A stretch of 64,000 nucleotides of DNA. Source: Oidiodendron maius Zn. Its lineage: Eukaryota > Ascomycota > Leotiomycetes > Myxotrichaceae. Shown here one piece after another: positions 11,410-23,186 of this stretch (the first letter of the stretch is position 1; every line of letters starts with the position of its first letter). The notes beneath the pieces are model-generated. The model had not been told where the DNA came from. It worked only from the letters and a program-made list of their open reading frames with translations, and searched no databases. The translations under genes and the position numbers were made by a program. The stretch lies in contig KN832883.1 in the NCBI GenBank assembly GCA_000827325.1, positions 696,648-760,647 of the forward strand. Reading direction: 5' to 3'.

Positions 11410-13818
11410 ATGACATCTGTCTCTTGCCTACAAGCCGCACATTGTGAACTGCAGCTAATGCCCGCCATGGCCGAGTTTTCTGAACCCGAATTCGAAAGGG
11501 TGCATTTAGAAACGCCTTCCGAGGATACGGAAATGGCCGATATTGTCCAACGGTCCGACCACCTCGAGGAGTCTCGTGGCCACCGGACTCTACGGTCTTC
11601 GGAGGACGTCGACATGGGCCACAGCTCACCAGATGAGCCGATCCAAAGTATAGAAGAGCCGACGGCTCCAGAGTTCATAGTTGCTGTTGATTTCGGGACA
11701 ACTTTCTCATCGGTGGCGTTCACACGCCTGAAACCCGACAACCTGTCGAGCGCGTTGAGATCCGAGTCTATCAGCTGTATTAACAACTTCCCTGATATGC
11801 CATCGGGAGTGGGGGTAGCTGCAGATATTCTAGCAAATCATGAAACGGTTCCAACAGAGCTCATGTGCCAGACTCGGAAACACCAACTTTCTTTCGAGGA
11901 TCATTCTAAGGAAGACAATTCGGATAACGAATCCGTCGCCTCCTTGGATCGCGAATTCTGGGCGGCCTCCGGATCCGAAGACTCTGATCAACAAGAAGAG
12001 AGGGATGTGCCGTCTCCCAATGCGGGAAGAGAACAAGTCCTCAACTCGATATGGGGATGGGGCGTTCATAAGAGGCTTCTTAGACCGGAAAGCATGCCTC
12101 TAAGCTTAATAAAATTGACAAACTTCAAGTTGCTATTAGATACTGAGGATAGTACAAAAGCACTTCGCGACAAAAGCGCCCAGGACTTGAAAAAGTTAAG
12201 GCCTGCAAAGGTAGTCGATATCATTTCGGAATACTTGATACAATTGTTCAAGCATACCAAAGCAAGGCTAGCGGAACATCATGGTCTTCGCGAGGAAAGT
12301 TGTGTAGAGTTCGTCTTGTGTGTCCCGACCTCATGGACTGACAAGGCGTGTCGAGTTATGCAGGATGCAATGACTACCGCTGTTAGGATATCTCAACTTA
12401 GTAGACTTCAGCACGGTGTAATCAAACACTTGTTCATTGTCACTGAACCCGAGGCCGCAGCAACATACGCGCTAGAAGATCGTCAGTCCTTGTCGAATAT
12501 AGTAACAGACGAGTCATTTCTGCTCCTGGACTGCGGTGGTGGCACTGTCGATGCGATCACTTATAAATTAGTCCGCACGCGTCCACCCCGAATGGAGGAA
12601 GTCGTGCCCCCCAAAGGAGTTTCTTGCGGATCAAGCTTTCTGAATGCAAGATATAGGAAACTATTGCAGGAACGGCTCGAACATGCTCAGTTTGTTGGGA
12701 CTGACTTAACCCTAGAGAGAATGATCGAGTCGAAGGTCCAGTTGTTTGAGACGGAGAAGAGGAGTATCGATATACTTGATAGGAAAGCCATGATGGAGCC
12801 CGTCCCATTTTATGGTCTTCAAGCAAATCCAAGCCTCAGGATTAGGAATGGTAACCTTGATCTGAGCTGGAAAGAGATGTACGATGTCTTTAAAAGCTGC
12901 CTCCGCGGTGTTACAGAACTTATGTTAAGCCAGCTCAACGATGCTAAAACGAAGGGGGTCAACGTCAAGACGGTCATCCTAACGGGAGGCTTTGGGAATT
13001 CGCCATCGCTGAAGAATCACCTGAGTAAGGTTCTCCAAAAGCAAAAAAGTCTATTTTATGATACAATAGATCTGAAGTCATCCCACTTTGTGGATTCTGC
13101 CGTCGCCCGTGGCGCAGTTTTGCGTGCGCTGAGAAAGGATTACGGGCCGCAAAGAATTACCAGGTCAAGTTATGGTGTTCTCCGATCAGAACTTTATGAC
13201 GAAATGAATCCAAGACACAGGAGGCTCAGGGTAAATCGCGACCGAGCTGATGGGGAACTATATATTATGAATACTATCGACTGGATTCTCCAAAAGGTAC
13301 GTTACTATGGTACAAGACAAAACCCGCTGCTATTCTCTCTAACAATACGTGGTAAAGGGCACTCTCTTAGAGCCTAGGTACGAGATGGTAATCAAGTCAC
13401 GGCACATGTTCCAAATCCACGAAGATTTCTTATGTGAAGAAGTCCTTTATGTCTCTTCGGAGATACATCAATCTGGGTATAAATTCAAGCACAAAGAAAA
13501 CAAAGGTAAGAAATACGCTGGCTTATTTCACACTAATTAGTAAATACTAATAAATAACTGTTTTTACAAGGAGCTGAAGAAGCAGGCAAAATCTTAGCGG
13601 ACCTGACATTTCTCAAGACAAAGAACCAGATCCAGCCAACTACGGTGACAAACGCAAAGGGGAAAGTATATTCGTATTATGAGGTAGAGTACGATCTCTG
13701 GATTATCATCGAGGCGCGAACGTTGAGATTTGAGGCCCGTTCGCCACTGAATAAGGACAAAGTAAGCGTCTCTGCCGACTTCTCTATTGCCGCAGGGTTC
13801 ATTCCCGGGACGCAATGA
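11410..13818 (+). CDS. Hsp70-like actin-fold ATPase
   Basis: A three-exon gene coding for about 755 residues. After an acidic N-terminal leader of about 90 residues come the actin/Hsp70 ATPase signatures in order: FIVAVDFGTTFSSVAF (phosphate 1), a connect region with TEPEAAATYAL, LLLDCGGGTVDAIT (phosphate 2) and VILTGGFGNSPSLKNHL (adenosine). The leader and an acidic insert (about 11880-12010) distinguish it from canonical Hsp70, and the C-terminal substrate domain is short and divergent. This is the large fungal class of Hsp70-like proteins, mostly of unknown role. Exons: 11410..13296, about 13373..13505, 13571..13818; the second acceptor is uncertain by a few bases, though the chosen one keeps frame. 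Translation starts at ATG 11410. A convergent DUF3176 gene lies downstream. Confidence 0.8.
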
Positions 13819-14320
13819 TCGACCCCGTAAGTTGAAGCATGGTGGGACAGATGGATTGATAGTTACCTCGGTGTGTATATTGTTCTAGTAGCTGTTCATA
13901 TTATTTGGTCTAATAATACGCATGCCTATGGACACGTACATAGAGATACACATGTATAAATGGGTTGTTGTAAATAAGTTTCAGCCTAATATTACACTAC
14001 TTTATATGATGTACCAGTCGGCCACGGTTTTAGGGCATTTTAACGGTATAGAAGTAGTACATCTACAGAAACAGGCGAGGACTAACCGAACGCAGCGCCG
14101 AGAACGCTGCCCAGCCATTTCCGAAATAGAGGCGTTCCATTCGTTCATGACTAAATGGGTATTTAATTGCCCAAGCCTAGAGAGTGTGAAAAGACTGCCA
14201 GCCAATATAGGTCGGGATTCGTAAGTCTTCGGCCCTGGAACACTCACACTGGCCTTGATATTGTTGAGGATGGCGTCTGTAAGAACAAGAATTTGTTCGC
14301 GTATTAAGTCCGACAGCAAA
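13819..14320. other. Convergent 3' intergenic region
   Basis: Lies between the 3' ends of the Hsp70-like and DUF3176 genes. Short open frames are present on both strands but none shows a family motif. Confidence 0.4.
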
Positions 14321-16187
14321 TCACCTCGTTGATATATGCGTAGGTAGAGATGGTGTCTCCGGGCATGATACAGCAGAAGTACATGGGCTTACATATTGAA
14401 ACCCCAAATGGGCCGTCTCTAGTCGTACCTCCATAGCTTTCGCCGTGGATTTCATGTCCGACCACTTATGTAGCGGGACATCAGGTCGCTCTGCGAGTGG
14501 ATGGAATAGCAATGGTAGCAAAGAAGACTTCCACTTCACCTGCTCCCAGCTCTTAAAGATGGTAATGAGCAGGAATAGCGTAGTGGCAAGGACAAGTATG
14601 GTCGGTGCTATCAGATAATCCCAGCGGATATTGAAGAGAGTAGTCCAGGTGTACGTCATGCCCAAACTGTAGGAGTAACCACCTTGGACTGTTTGTTGAA
14701 TGTTTGTCATCATCATGTAGCCAATATTCGACATGATAACGGTGTAAGTGTCCAGAATGTTTGTTGTGTCTAATGATGAATATAGAAGCTGCACAAATTC
14801 GTTGTTGATATTCCAGCCGTCGGTACTTAAATTTTTAGTCGCCATGCCTGTGAACCCCGTTTTATCGCCGATGAAGAAGTTCTGTAATGCGAGTTGTGCT
14901 TTACTGGAAATGGTCTTCGTACACTGGGTTGTGTCTGAGACTTCCACCCCAAATTCGTTATAACACGTCGGCGGGATCAGTATCACGTCTGCCTCCTGCC
15001 TGTATGTCGTCTTTGCAGAGACTGAGAGGTTGGTCCATGCAGTATCTGTTTCGCTTGTGACGTTGAAGTTCGACATAGTAACATCAACTGAGTCCAACAC
15101 GCACCAGTATAGTGCACAGTCAATGCCCACTGGCTGGTCGTTAATGGTCGCACGCACCATTGCAGTAAAGTGAACGATAAGAGGCCCTATGTCCGGGAGG
15201 ACTGTGGGATCAGGATAGAATGTGGAACCCAATGAAGTAATTAATCCGACATCCCGACTCATAGTCAGAGTCGTACCGTATAAGGTATAAGAATCATTCA
15301 TTTCGCCAATGCCAGAGGAGATGTCTGCACACTTAGCGCACACACTTAAGGTTTGGATATGTCCCCAGGTACAGTTTCCAGAATAGCAACTGGCGACGGT
15401 GAGTGGAAATTGAGTATCACGGTCCGCAATAGAGAAGAACATGCCGTAATTGATATCGGCAACCATGTCCAGAGATGGGGATTGATCTCCCAAAGCGTTG
15501 CCTGTTGAGTAGTCTAATGCGAAGCTGTAATTGTTCCCCTGTGGGAAGATCGCTCTCATTTCGGGATTCTCGGTGTCAAATGCGAATAATCCGCTTTTCG
15601 TCGAGATCGCATTTTGGATCAAGGTATGGAATGCCAAGGAGAAGATTATGAGGATTGCACCGAAAGCTCCAAGAAATCTGCATCGTGGTTCAGTTATTGT
15701 TCTCGAATATTTAGCTCTGGATGAGAAAAGAGAAGTCCTGAAATGAAGACGATGGCTCTTACTTGACGGGCCGTGAAAATAGTAGTCGCAGAGCACCGAA
15801 AGGCCCTCTGCTACACTGATCAAACGTGTCCAAATCCGCCAACTTCCGGTTATCTCTGTACCACAGCCACTTCAGTTGGCTGATGCAAGATGCAACGAGA
15901 AATGTCATCGCAATCTGACAGACCGTAGCCAGCAGTTGAACAAGGGAGTTCAATGCCCAAAAGTGATTCCATTTATTAACTTCAGTAGAATTGTAATGTT
16001 GAAGAATGCCAAAAATGGCACCAAGCGTAGCAAGTAATGTAATGCTTGCAAGGATTTCATACACCCAAAAGGCGTTAGTGAACTCGTGGAATTGAGCCCG
16101 TGAACCTGGAGTTTGAGGGCTTGGGAGTTCGGTCCGAGAATCGTCAGGTGAGGCCAAAGAATCGTACAGCACGTTGGATTGCTTCAT
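14321..16187 (-). CDS. DUF3176 family membrane protein
   Basis: Two exons (15763..16187 and 14321..15677; 85-base intron, phase 2) coding for about 593 residues. The N-terminus has hydrophobic segments (FWVYEILASITLLATLGAIF and VQLLATVCQIAMTFLVASCI), followed by KWLWYRDNRKLADLDTFDQC and GPFGALRLL, which are hallmarks of the DUF3176 family. A third segment (FLGAFGAILIIFSLAFHTLI) leads into a long extracytoplasmic region with several Cys (CYSGNCTWG, CAKCADIS) and N-glycosylation sequons. A last membrane helix (LIAPTILVLATTLFLLITIF) precedes a short cytoplasmic tail. Family function is unknown. A possible donor (GTAAGC) near the end means the last about 25 residues could be spliced differently. 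Confidence 0.85.
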
Positions 16188-16809
16188 TTTGCCGGTGAAA
16201 TTTTGGCAACAAGGCTGGGAATAAAGAAGCAGACGGCATGAAAATGCCCTACGTATTAAATGTTGGCAACTTATATATATTTGGGCTTGCCGCAAATTGG
16301 CGCCCGCCCCCAAACTTCGGTTGGACCTGAATCAATGAATATGAAGGTTGGTGGCGGGTTGGTTGTGGGTTGGTTGGCGCAGGGCCGTCTTCTATTGGTG
16401 ATGGTGAACTTAGCTAACACTATCAAAGGCAAGACCTGCATCATCGGGCTATGTTCAGTTAGACCGTGCTATCTTGTGCGCCCAGAGAGTGTGTTATGCG
16501 AGAGCATCTTTCCTACGGTCGCAAGTCATCATAGCTACTGCGGGCTTGGATAATGGCTTTAAGCAGCGCCGCAGGAGATCTTATCTTGGGCAGTTAAAGC
16601 AGAAAGGTTCTCAGTTGTCGGGCTCCATAGGGGCTCTCGGTTTGCAGACACGGCAAGTAAGGGGGGACCTCTGGGCCATGGCTGCACACGCCAAGCCCCC
16701 TTCGCACTCAGCTTAATTTTGTGCGACCCTCCACAGGCCATCCCCTTGCGTACCTTCTATTCTATTGCGGTCGCTTGCTCTTCTCAGGTATAAGCCTTCT
16801 TCGCTCATC

Positions 16810-16911
16810 CATCGCGGTGCGAGAGTAGTGTAAGATCTCACCTTTGTACTGTACAACAGTCATCGCTGTGCGAGAGTATTGTAAGATCTCGCCTTTGTAC
16901 TGTACAACAGA
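16810..16911. repeat. 51-base tandem duplication, two copies
   Basis: Unit 16810..16860 is repeated at 16861..16911 with only a few differences. Each copy carries GTAAGATCTC and CTTTGTACTGTACAACAG. GTAAGATCTTAC appears again near 17000. Role unknown. Confidence 0.85.
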
Positions 16912-17332
16912 GCAATGGCGCTTGGCGCTGGCTGATCCTTTCCATGTCGGCTCACAGAGCGCCTTTCGATGCAGCAGGCCGATCTTTCGCCAGCCGTAGG
17001 GTAAGATCTTACTTATTTCCTGCTCGTTGGCTTCGCCCGATGCTAATCCTAGTGCGTCGTGAGGAGCGACAGTGATCTTGATCCTGGGAGCGATAGTAAT
17101 GAATACTACTATAAGTATAGTAGGACTATTCTAAGTAGAAACAATTATGCTTAAAATTAGTAGTCTTATGGGCAATTCCCCTGCCTCCTAACTATATATT
17201 TGCAAGATATATTGTCCAGTTGAACTACTCTGAGAATGGCGCTTTTACGTGTAAATATGTTTTGTCGCATATGCAAACAAAAAGTTCGTGCACAGATTAG
17301 TATTTATTTACCTTGTAAAATACATTTTGTAG

Positions 17333-17358
17333 GGGGCAGGAGGCACCCTTCCTGCCCC
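17333..17358. repeat. Short inverted repeat (hairpin)
   Basis: GGGGCAGGA at 17333..17341 is complementary to TCCTGCCCC at 17350..17358 with an 8-base loop. It is GC-rich within AT-rich surroundings. No gene ends here, so a terminator role is not supported. Confidence 0.6.
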
Positions 17359-17681
17359 ACCCCCAAATCAATGAGGATCTATGCGATCAAGATAGCAGGC
17401 CAATCCAGGGACTAGGTTTAACCAATCCTTAAGCTTTAGGCTATTTATTCTAATGGAATATTGATTTTCGTGGTTGGTTTGATCGAGTAATAAATGTGCG
17501 TATATTTTAATGCAAATAACCTACTTAGTCAGACGGTGTAAGCGAGTCGACTATTGCCTCGTACATCTCACGTCAGAAGAACTCTGCGCGTTGAGGGAAT
17601 TGACCCATCCTCCATCCGGTTGAACATATATTTAAAGCCTCATCAGACTACCTTTGGTTTCTCATCCGACACGCCATCACT

Positions 17682-19028
17682 ATGGACAACGCATCCCAAA
17701 CTCCAATCTCGAATACAGTTGCTAAGTGTGTTAGCGGGTTAACCAAATTCCTCACCGACAATCCATCAATCGATTTCATTCGTTTCCAATGGCTAGATTT
17801 TTCCGGAGTTGTGAATGCACGTGTAGCTACAAGAGGTTTTGCCTTATCGCTTGCCCAGAAGAACGTTCCGATCTCATTGCCAAGTCCTATGCTCACCGCA
17901 TTGCTGATCAATGCATCTGTGCTCTGGGAAGACATCAATATAGGCGTAGATGGCCTTTGGCCTGATTGGTCGAGCCTAAGAGTCTGTCACTACAACCCAA
18001 ATCATGCCCAAGTCATGTGTTTTATTGAAGAAAACCTGCATAAGGATGGGCATGGGGTCGGGTTTCAATGCTGTCCCCGCCACCGACTACGAGAGCTTAC
18101 GGACTCTGCTAAAGCAAAACATGGTATGGAATTCCTTGTTGGAGTTGAAATCGAATTCTTTATTATGGAAGAGTCCCAAGGCAGTCCACAAGTAGTGAAA
18201 ATGGTCGAAAATGCCTTCTCAACAGCCTCATTGAACAACAAGTATCTCGCTATAGTTGAAGAGATCGTAAATTCAATACTGAGAGCGGGAATCGAACTTC
18301 GACAGTTTCATTCCGAAGGAGCGCCAGGCTTGTTTGAGATCTCCCTCGAGCCCTTAGCTCCGCTTCAATCGGCAGATGCTCTTATCTACTGTAAAGAAGC
18401 AATCAAGGCTATCTGTTTTAAGCACGGACTTCGCGCAACCATGTTTCCAAAGCCATTCGAGAAGTTAACAGGAGCTGGGATGCACCATCATCTGTCAATT
18501 TCTCAAAAAGACAACGAGGAATTTTTCTTAGCAGGGCTACTCGAGAATTGGAAGTCTTTAGCTGCTTTCTATATGCCGAATTTTGACAGCTATGCCCGGG
18601 TACGGCCAAATGAATGGATCTGCTGGGGTTTGAGGAATAAATCTATGGGTATCAACAAAGTCCATGATGGCCATTGGGAATTGAGAAGTATAGACGGTAC
18701 AACCAATCCTCATCTAATGATGTTAGCGATACTCTCAGCAGGAATGCATGGACTAGAGAATAAAACTAAACTGGTAATGAAAGATCCAAAAAAGATGATG
18801 TTTACGGGATTCGAGAGCCAAGATGTTGCTGATGAGTTTGGGGTGAAGGACAAGATGCCGACAAGCTTAAAGGAATCTATTTCTAGTTTGAAAGAGAACA
18901 AGAGTTTGATAAATGCGCTAGGAACTGAGATAATTGATAGGTATATAAAGATCAAGACGAAGGAAGAGGAGATTTTCAGTAAGCTAATCGGATCGGAGAG
19001 GAGGGAGATTTCAATGCGCGTGTTTTAA
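17682..19028 (+). CDS. Glutamine synthetase-fold ligase (FluG C-terminal/GlnA-like)
   Basis: A single-exon 448-residue protein. The N-terminal beta-Grasp part contains IRFQWLDFSGVVNARV. The catalytic barrel shows FLVGVEIEFFIME (metal-binding Glu residues), GAPGLFEISLEP, GAGMHHHLSISQ (the GS glycine-His motif) and HWELRSIDGTTNPHLMMLAI near the C-terminus. Length and motifs fit the fungal GS-like group related to the FluG C-terminal domain and bacterial gamma-glutamyl amine ligases rather than the housekeeping eukaryotic enzyme of about 355 residues. The reaction is probably ATP-dependent gamma-glutamylation of an amine, but the substrate cannot be read from sequence. It has no neighbour on its strand for more than 1 kb on either side. 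Confidence 0.85.
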   Translation: MDNASQTPISNTVAKCVSGLTKFLTDNPSIDFIRFQWLDFSGVVNARVATRGFALSLAQKNVPISLPSPMLTALLINASVLWEDINIGVDGLWPDWSSLRVCHYNPNHAQVMCFIEENLHKDGHGVGFQCCPRHRLRELTDSAKAKHGMEFLVGVEIEFFIMEESQGSPQVVKMVENAFSTASLNNKYLAIVEEIVNSILRAGIELRQFHSEGAPGLFEISLEPLAPLQSADALIYCKEAIKAICFKHGLRATMFPKPFEKLTGAGMHHHLSISQKDNEEFFLAGLLENWKSLAAFYMPNFDSYARVRPNEWICWGLRNKSMGINKVHDGHWELRSIDGTTNPHLMMLAILSAGMHGLENKTKLVMKDPKKMMFTGFESQDVADEFGVKDKMPTSLKESISSLKENKSLINALGTEIIDRYIKIKTKEEEIFSKLIGSERREISMRVF

Positions 19029-19309
19029 TTAGCATGTTTCCTCTATTGACCAGCTAGCTAGATTTCTCTTAGTCAGTATTGCGAGTACGAGCAATAGTAG
19101 ACGAGCATTAGATAGAATTTTGTTTTGTCATTTCTATGAGATGAGACGAGTAGGGGAGCAGGATTATATTGAAACTACCATAACGTTTTCGACAAAAGGG
19201 AGTGCAATTCGAGAGTGAAATGTGAATGCATAATAATAAACGGCTTCTCTACAGCAGAACAAAACAGAGTCAGGTTTAAAAACTACAAGTGCGTTTGATC
19301 TTGCGACTT

Positions 19310-19604
19310 TCATCTCGCTGGTATCCCCGGCTTTCGTCCACGTGTCGGGTCATCGATGTGCTCAAATATATAATACTTAGCTAAGATATATAGGTAATCT
19401 TGCATAACACCGAATAGCTTTTTCCCAGCACCATCCATTCCAGCGGTGAAAGGCCGTAAGTTGACAACAACCCTGCCTGCTCTCTCAGCACTTGGAAACA
19501 GTGAGATGATGAAATTTTGAATTTCGTCACGGTCAGCGATGGCTTTTGGACCAGTCTGTAGGGGATTAACTTTGGAGAAGACAAATAACAATATGGAGGG
19601 ATCA
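19310..19604 (-). CDS. Possible orphan exon, unknown
   Basis: A 98-codon minus-strand frame that looks coding in composition (includes FIISLFPSAERAGRVVVNLR and YLYILAKYYIFEHIDDPTRG), preceded by a CAG acceptor-like site at its 5' edge, but with no ATG and no recognised upstream exon. It may be the last exon of an unrecognised gene, a gene remnant or chance. No family assigned. Confidence 0.3.
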
Positions 19605-20282
19605 CTGGGATATCATTGGTGCTTCAAGTAGGAGAAGAATTTTATGCGGATTACGCGGTAATAGAAATGCGTATTTCATTACCAAACGCACTCCTTTCGT
19701 AGGCTGCTTCAGGGATGAATAAATGGAATCGGTGTTAAATTATCGATCAGAGCTGTTTGAGATTGCTTACACTCCATAATAATAATTAGAAAGGGACCAA
19801 CAGTGTATGGACAGCCACAGATTGTCGCTAAAATTTTCATAAAGCCTCTTGATCAAGTGTGTATTATGTATTCGAATAGGAAGAAGTATAATGGTAGTCG
19901 GAAATACAAAATAAATAAGCGGCCCCAGAGTCGTATCGTTAAGATATACTTGCTAAAGACAACATGTGTATCCTGCTGAGCTCATCCTGAGCATCGCTAG
20001 CTTGGAAGAAGTCGTCTCATAGAAGATGCCCAAAATGGTTCGAGGTAAACTTAAATCCAAGTCACCCTCTCTTCGTAATAATTGTGCCCCAATTTCAACT
20101 CAAAACTCGTTTCATTCGAAAGTATATTCAAACAACCTATGATAACCTCTTCAAACTACTGTGAGGTTAATTTATATTCTATTTATATCTCGTTCTTTTC
20201 GAACAATAGTTGGATTAAAATGGAAATTGTAGAGAAAATTATTCAGCCTGATAATCCTATCATATCTATCTTTATCGAGAGA
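19605..20282. other. Gene-free stretch
   Basis: AT-rich and without a supported gene. It lies 5' of the possible orphan exon and 3' of the DUF1857 gene. Confidence 0.4.
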
Positions 20283-20774
20283 TTAAATCTTTCCACACGA
20301 TACCAGTTCCCGCATAACCCTGATAGACCCATGAACAGCCAGCCTGCTTACATTCTTCTCGTTCTCAAAAAAATCCGCCATCTCCTTCTCAGAAGCGCCG
20401 GGATGCCTCCATTCAAATGAGTAAGTCATGTACAGCTCCCCATTTTCTCCTTCGCTAATGACATTGTGAATCCGGCTCCCATTCTCCTCAATGAAGTCTA
20501 TTTTTGTGTCTTCGTATGCGATAATAGTTTGCTTGACTTTGCGCTGATCTTCAATGAAGACGATCTCACGAACTGTGACAAGATGTCCGGATGCAGGGTC
20601 GATAGATTCGCTGAGAACTGTCGTTGATTGAAATAGATGAGGCACGAAGGCTTCCGCAGACCGAATCTTCAGTAACATTCCAGCCCAAATTTGATCACGA
20701 GTGAGAATTGGAGTGGCTCCAGGAGGGTTGATAGGAGCAGTAAAGGCAACATTGTTTGTTATTGATGGCGCCAT
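20283..20774 (-). CDS. DUF1857 / AtaL-like SRPBCC protein
   Basis: A single-exon 163-residue protein matching the DUF1857 (AtaL-like) family, a small START/SRPBCC-type fold that may bind hydrophobic ligands. Typical stretches are FTAPINPPGATPILTRDQIW at the N-terminus, TVREIVFIEDQRKVKQTI in the middle, and YMTYSFEWRHPG near the C-terminus. Genes of this family are frequent in fungal secondary-metabolite clusters, but the reaction is not established. It starts the block of biosynthesis-type genes that continues to 27.9 kb. The intergenic space to the FAD monooxygenase (divergent) is about 0.8 kb. Confidence 0.8.
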   Translation of the reverse strand: MAPSITNNVAFTAPINPPGATPILTRDQIWAGMLLKIRSAEAFVPHLFQSTTVLSESIDPASGHLVTVREIVFIEDQRKVKQTIIAYEDTKIDFIEENGSRIHNVISEGENGELYMTYSFEWRHPGASEKEMADFFENEKNVSRLAVHGSIRVMRELVSCGKI

Positions 20775-21590
20775 GTTGAATGAAGTTACAACCTATATTT
20801 TTTGTCTAGATTTGACAGAAGACACAAAGCATATAACCTAATATACTTTTATAAGATCATCAACTTAGCTTGGGATGTATCGCAATGTGTACTATTTTTA
20901 TTACAAGGTGCCTAGTTTGGATAGAGATTCATCCTGAACCTCCCGTCCCGCCCATAAAAAGTTCTACTGGGATGGGTATATATTTCGCCATACTTACCCC
21001 TGTTATGCGCCACACAGAGGAAGCAAAGAGAGCTGCAGATACCGAGTTGGAGTAGGCTATAGCAAGAACGGCGTCGTCAAGCGACACTGCATGCCGGCAT
21101 GCTTAATCTCCTCGGGTTTTAGTACTGAAATGCTGGGCCTGTTAAAGCCGTTCTTAGTTATGGTCGGATAGGTTAGACAATTCACACCCGCTTTCGATTT
21201 CATCCGCCACTGCGAGAATACGTCCCCAGAGCCGATACTAGCCAAGTTCATATCCACCAGAAAATTTTAAATATGCATCTAGAGATAAAATCTTCCCGCG
21301 TACTTGCATATACGCAGACGTCGCGTGGTTAAATCCGAGTGGCCCCTAGGATGCACTACTCGGCTTTTAAGAAAGCGGGCCGTTAGACCACATATCTGCC
21401 AAGTATGAACTTTTCATCTAACGCCATCCTAAAGTCAATCTTCGGAGATGTGACATTATATCGCTATGGCACGGGTAATGCAACCATTAGCTGACTGTCG
21501 AATCTCAGTCTAGGAGGAAATATCTAACATCTTCTCATTTCTATTTCACCCACCAACTGCTTGAATTTGTGAAGAATCGCTAGAACAAAT
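20775..21590. promoter_or_regulatory. Divergent intergenic region, DUF1857 / FAD monooxygenase
   Basis: These 816 bases lie between two outward-facing start codons and hold both promoters. No coding frame or known operator is recognised. Confidence 0.4.
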
Positions 21591-22869
21591 ATGAATTCAC
21601 AGTCTAGAAGCCCGATACTTATTATCGGAGCCGGAATATCCGGTCTTGTTACAGCCAGGTTGTTAACGAACCGTGGAATTCCTAACATCGTGTTTGAGGC
21701 TTCTAACCCAGACCGCAGCCAGGGATTCGCAATTAGCCTACGTGAATGGGGCTATTCTTCACTGCTTGCAGCTCTTGGGGATCTTCCCCTGAGTGGTCTG
21801 ACGAGAGTAGTCGCACCTGACCGTGATCTAGGCGGCCGCGGTTGGATCGATCAAGCACTGCGCGACAACAGCACAGGCGATATGCTTGTTGCGCCGGATC
21901 CCGCAACAACTCATGACATCGTATACGCCAACCGCAATGCCCTGCGGGCCTGGATTACAGACAGTGGCGAGGAAGAGCTGGATGTCAGATACGGGCACAG
22001 GCTCAAGGACTTGTGGGGTGATGCTGGAAACATGACGGTAGAGTTTGAGAATGGCTCAAAGTATGATGGCTCCTTTGTTGTCGCCGCGGACGGTGTACAT
22101 TCCACTGGTATGTATATGAGCTGCCTCTGCAAGATATTGGATCTGAAACTTACATAACTTCATAGTAAGATCAAAGATTCTTCCACACGTAAACCCCGAA
22201 GTTGTCCCCCTCGTATTATATCACGGCGACTTCCAGATCTCACGACAAGACTTCGACAGACTCATTAAGCCGCTTAGCGGAAGCTCCAATATCCTCGGTG
22301 GCGTCGGCGATGGCTTCAACACTCCTCTTACTGTCTGCAAACTTACCAAAACTCAAGCACACATGAGCTGGTCGTACTCACGGCCTGTCCACGGGGATGA
22401 TGACCCATTGTATCGGCCCAACGCCACCATTGAGGAGTCGAAGCAAATACCGCAGGCGCTTCTAGATGAACTAAAATTGCTCAACCTGGCATCACCCTGG
22501 GCTCACTTTCTAAGTCCAGAATCAGTCCGAGAGCACCAAGTATACAACTGGATCATTCGTTGCGTATTCATGACTCGTGACGACATCGCTCAAGGGACAG
22601 AGAAAGGTGTTGTTTTTATTGGAGATTCGTGGCACGCGATGCCTATATTTGGTGGCGAAGGGGGGAACCACGCTATCTTAGACAGCATTGAACTTGCAAA
22701 CGCGTTAGCGGACGAAGAAAATAATTTGAAACAGGCAGTTGCAGCTTACTATAATGGTGCCTGGAGGCGGTGCCAAGAAGCAGTTAAGCGGTCCAGACAA
22801 CGATTTTATCTCTTACACAGACCAATAGCAGAGTGGCGAGAAATGGCGAAGAAGATGAGAAGTCAATAA
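21591..22869 (+). CDS. FAD-dependent monooxygenase (salicylate hydroxylase-like)
   Basis: A two-exon gene (21591..22107, 22166..22869; 58-base intron with GTATGT donor, phase 1) coding for 406 residues. Features of class A flavin monooxygenases: the dinucleotide-binding motif [15 protein letters not shown] near residue 10, [11 protein letters not shown] (DG motif, residues about 160-172), and [20 protein letters not shown] (GD motif binding FAD ribityl/pyrophosphate) followed by [14 protein letters not shown]. It would hydroxylate or oxidatively rearrange an aromatic or polyketide substrate using NAD(P)H and O2. No membrane anchor. It lies between the DUF1857 gene and the thioesterase, supporting a biosynthetic role. 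Alternative: catabolism of an aromatic compound. Confidence 0.88.
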
Positions 22870-23186
22870 TCCGCCAGCTGTTTTACATATTACAGAGTCA
22901 AAGTATATATCTCAGAATAAACATGACTTTAGGGAGGCGACCTTATGACTTTCCATTTGATAGAGCGGGGTTGCTATTTTATGTTATGCCAAACCTACTT
23001 TAGTACATCATCAACACACATGCAAAAGCGGGTTTAAATAAGAGAGCACAAGTAAACTGGAGAACAGCGGTATATGGATAATAAACTTGATGATTAGTGA
23101 ATGACATAAACGCCTAGCAGTGCCTGCACAGAGTAGAATATCTTGTCCCTGCTTTCTATTTCCCGTTCTAGTATATACTCCATCCA
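22870..23186. other. Convergent 3' intergenic region
   Basis: Lies between the 3' ends of the monooxygenase and the thioesterase. AT-rich; nothing else recognised. Confidence 0.5.

Larger units (their letters stand above)
16188..17681. other. Gene-free stretch, 1.5 kb
   Basis: No protein-like frame is seen. It contains a 51-base tandem duplication and a GC-rich hairpin, listed separately, and the promoter of the glutamine-synthetase-like gene at its right end. Confidence 0.5.

Noticed and set aside
17333-17358. Hairpin as a transcription terminator
   Set aside because: Rho-independent terminators are bacterial and no gene ends there.
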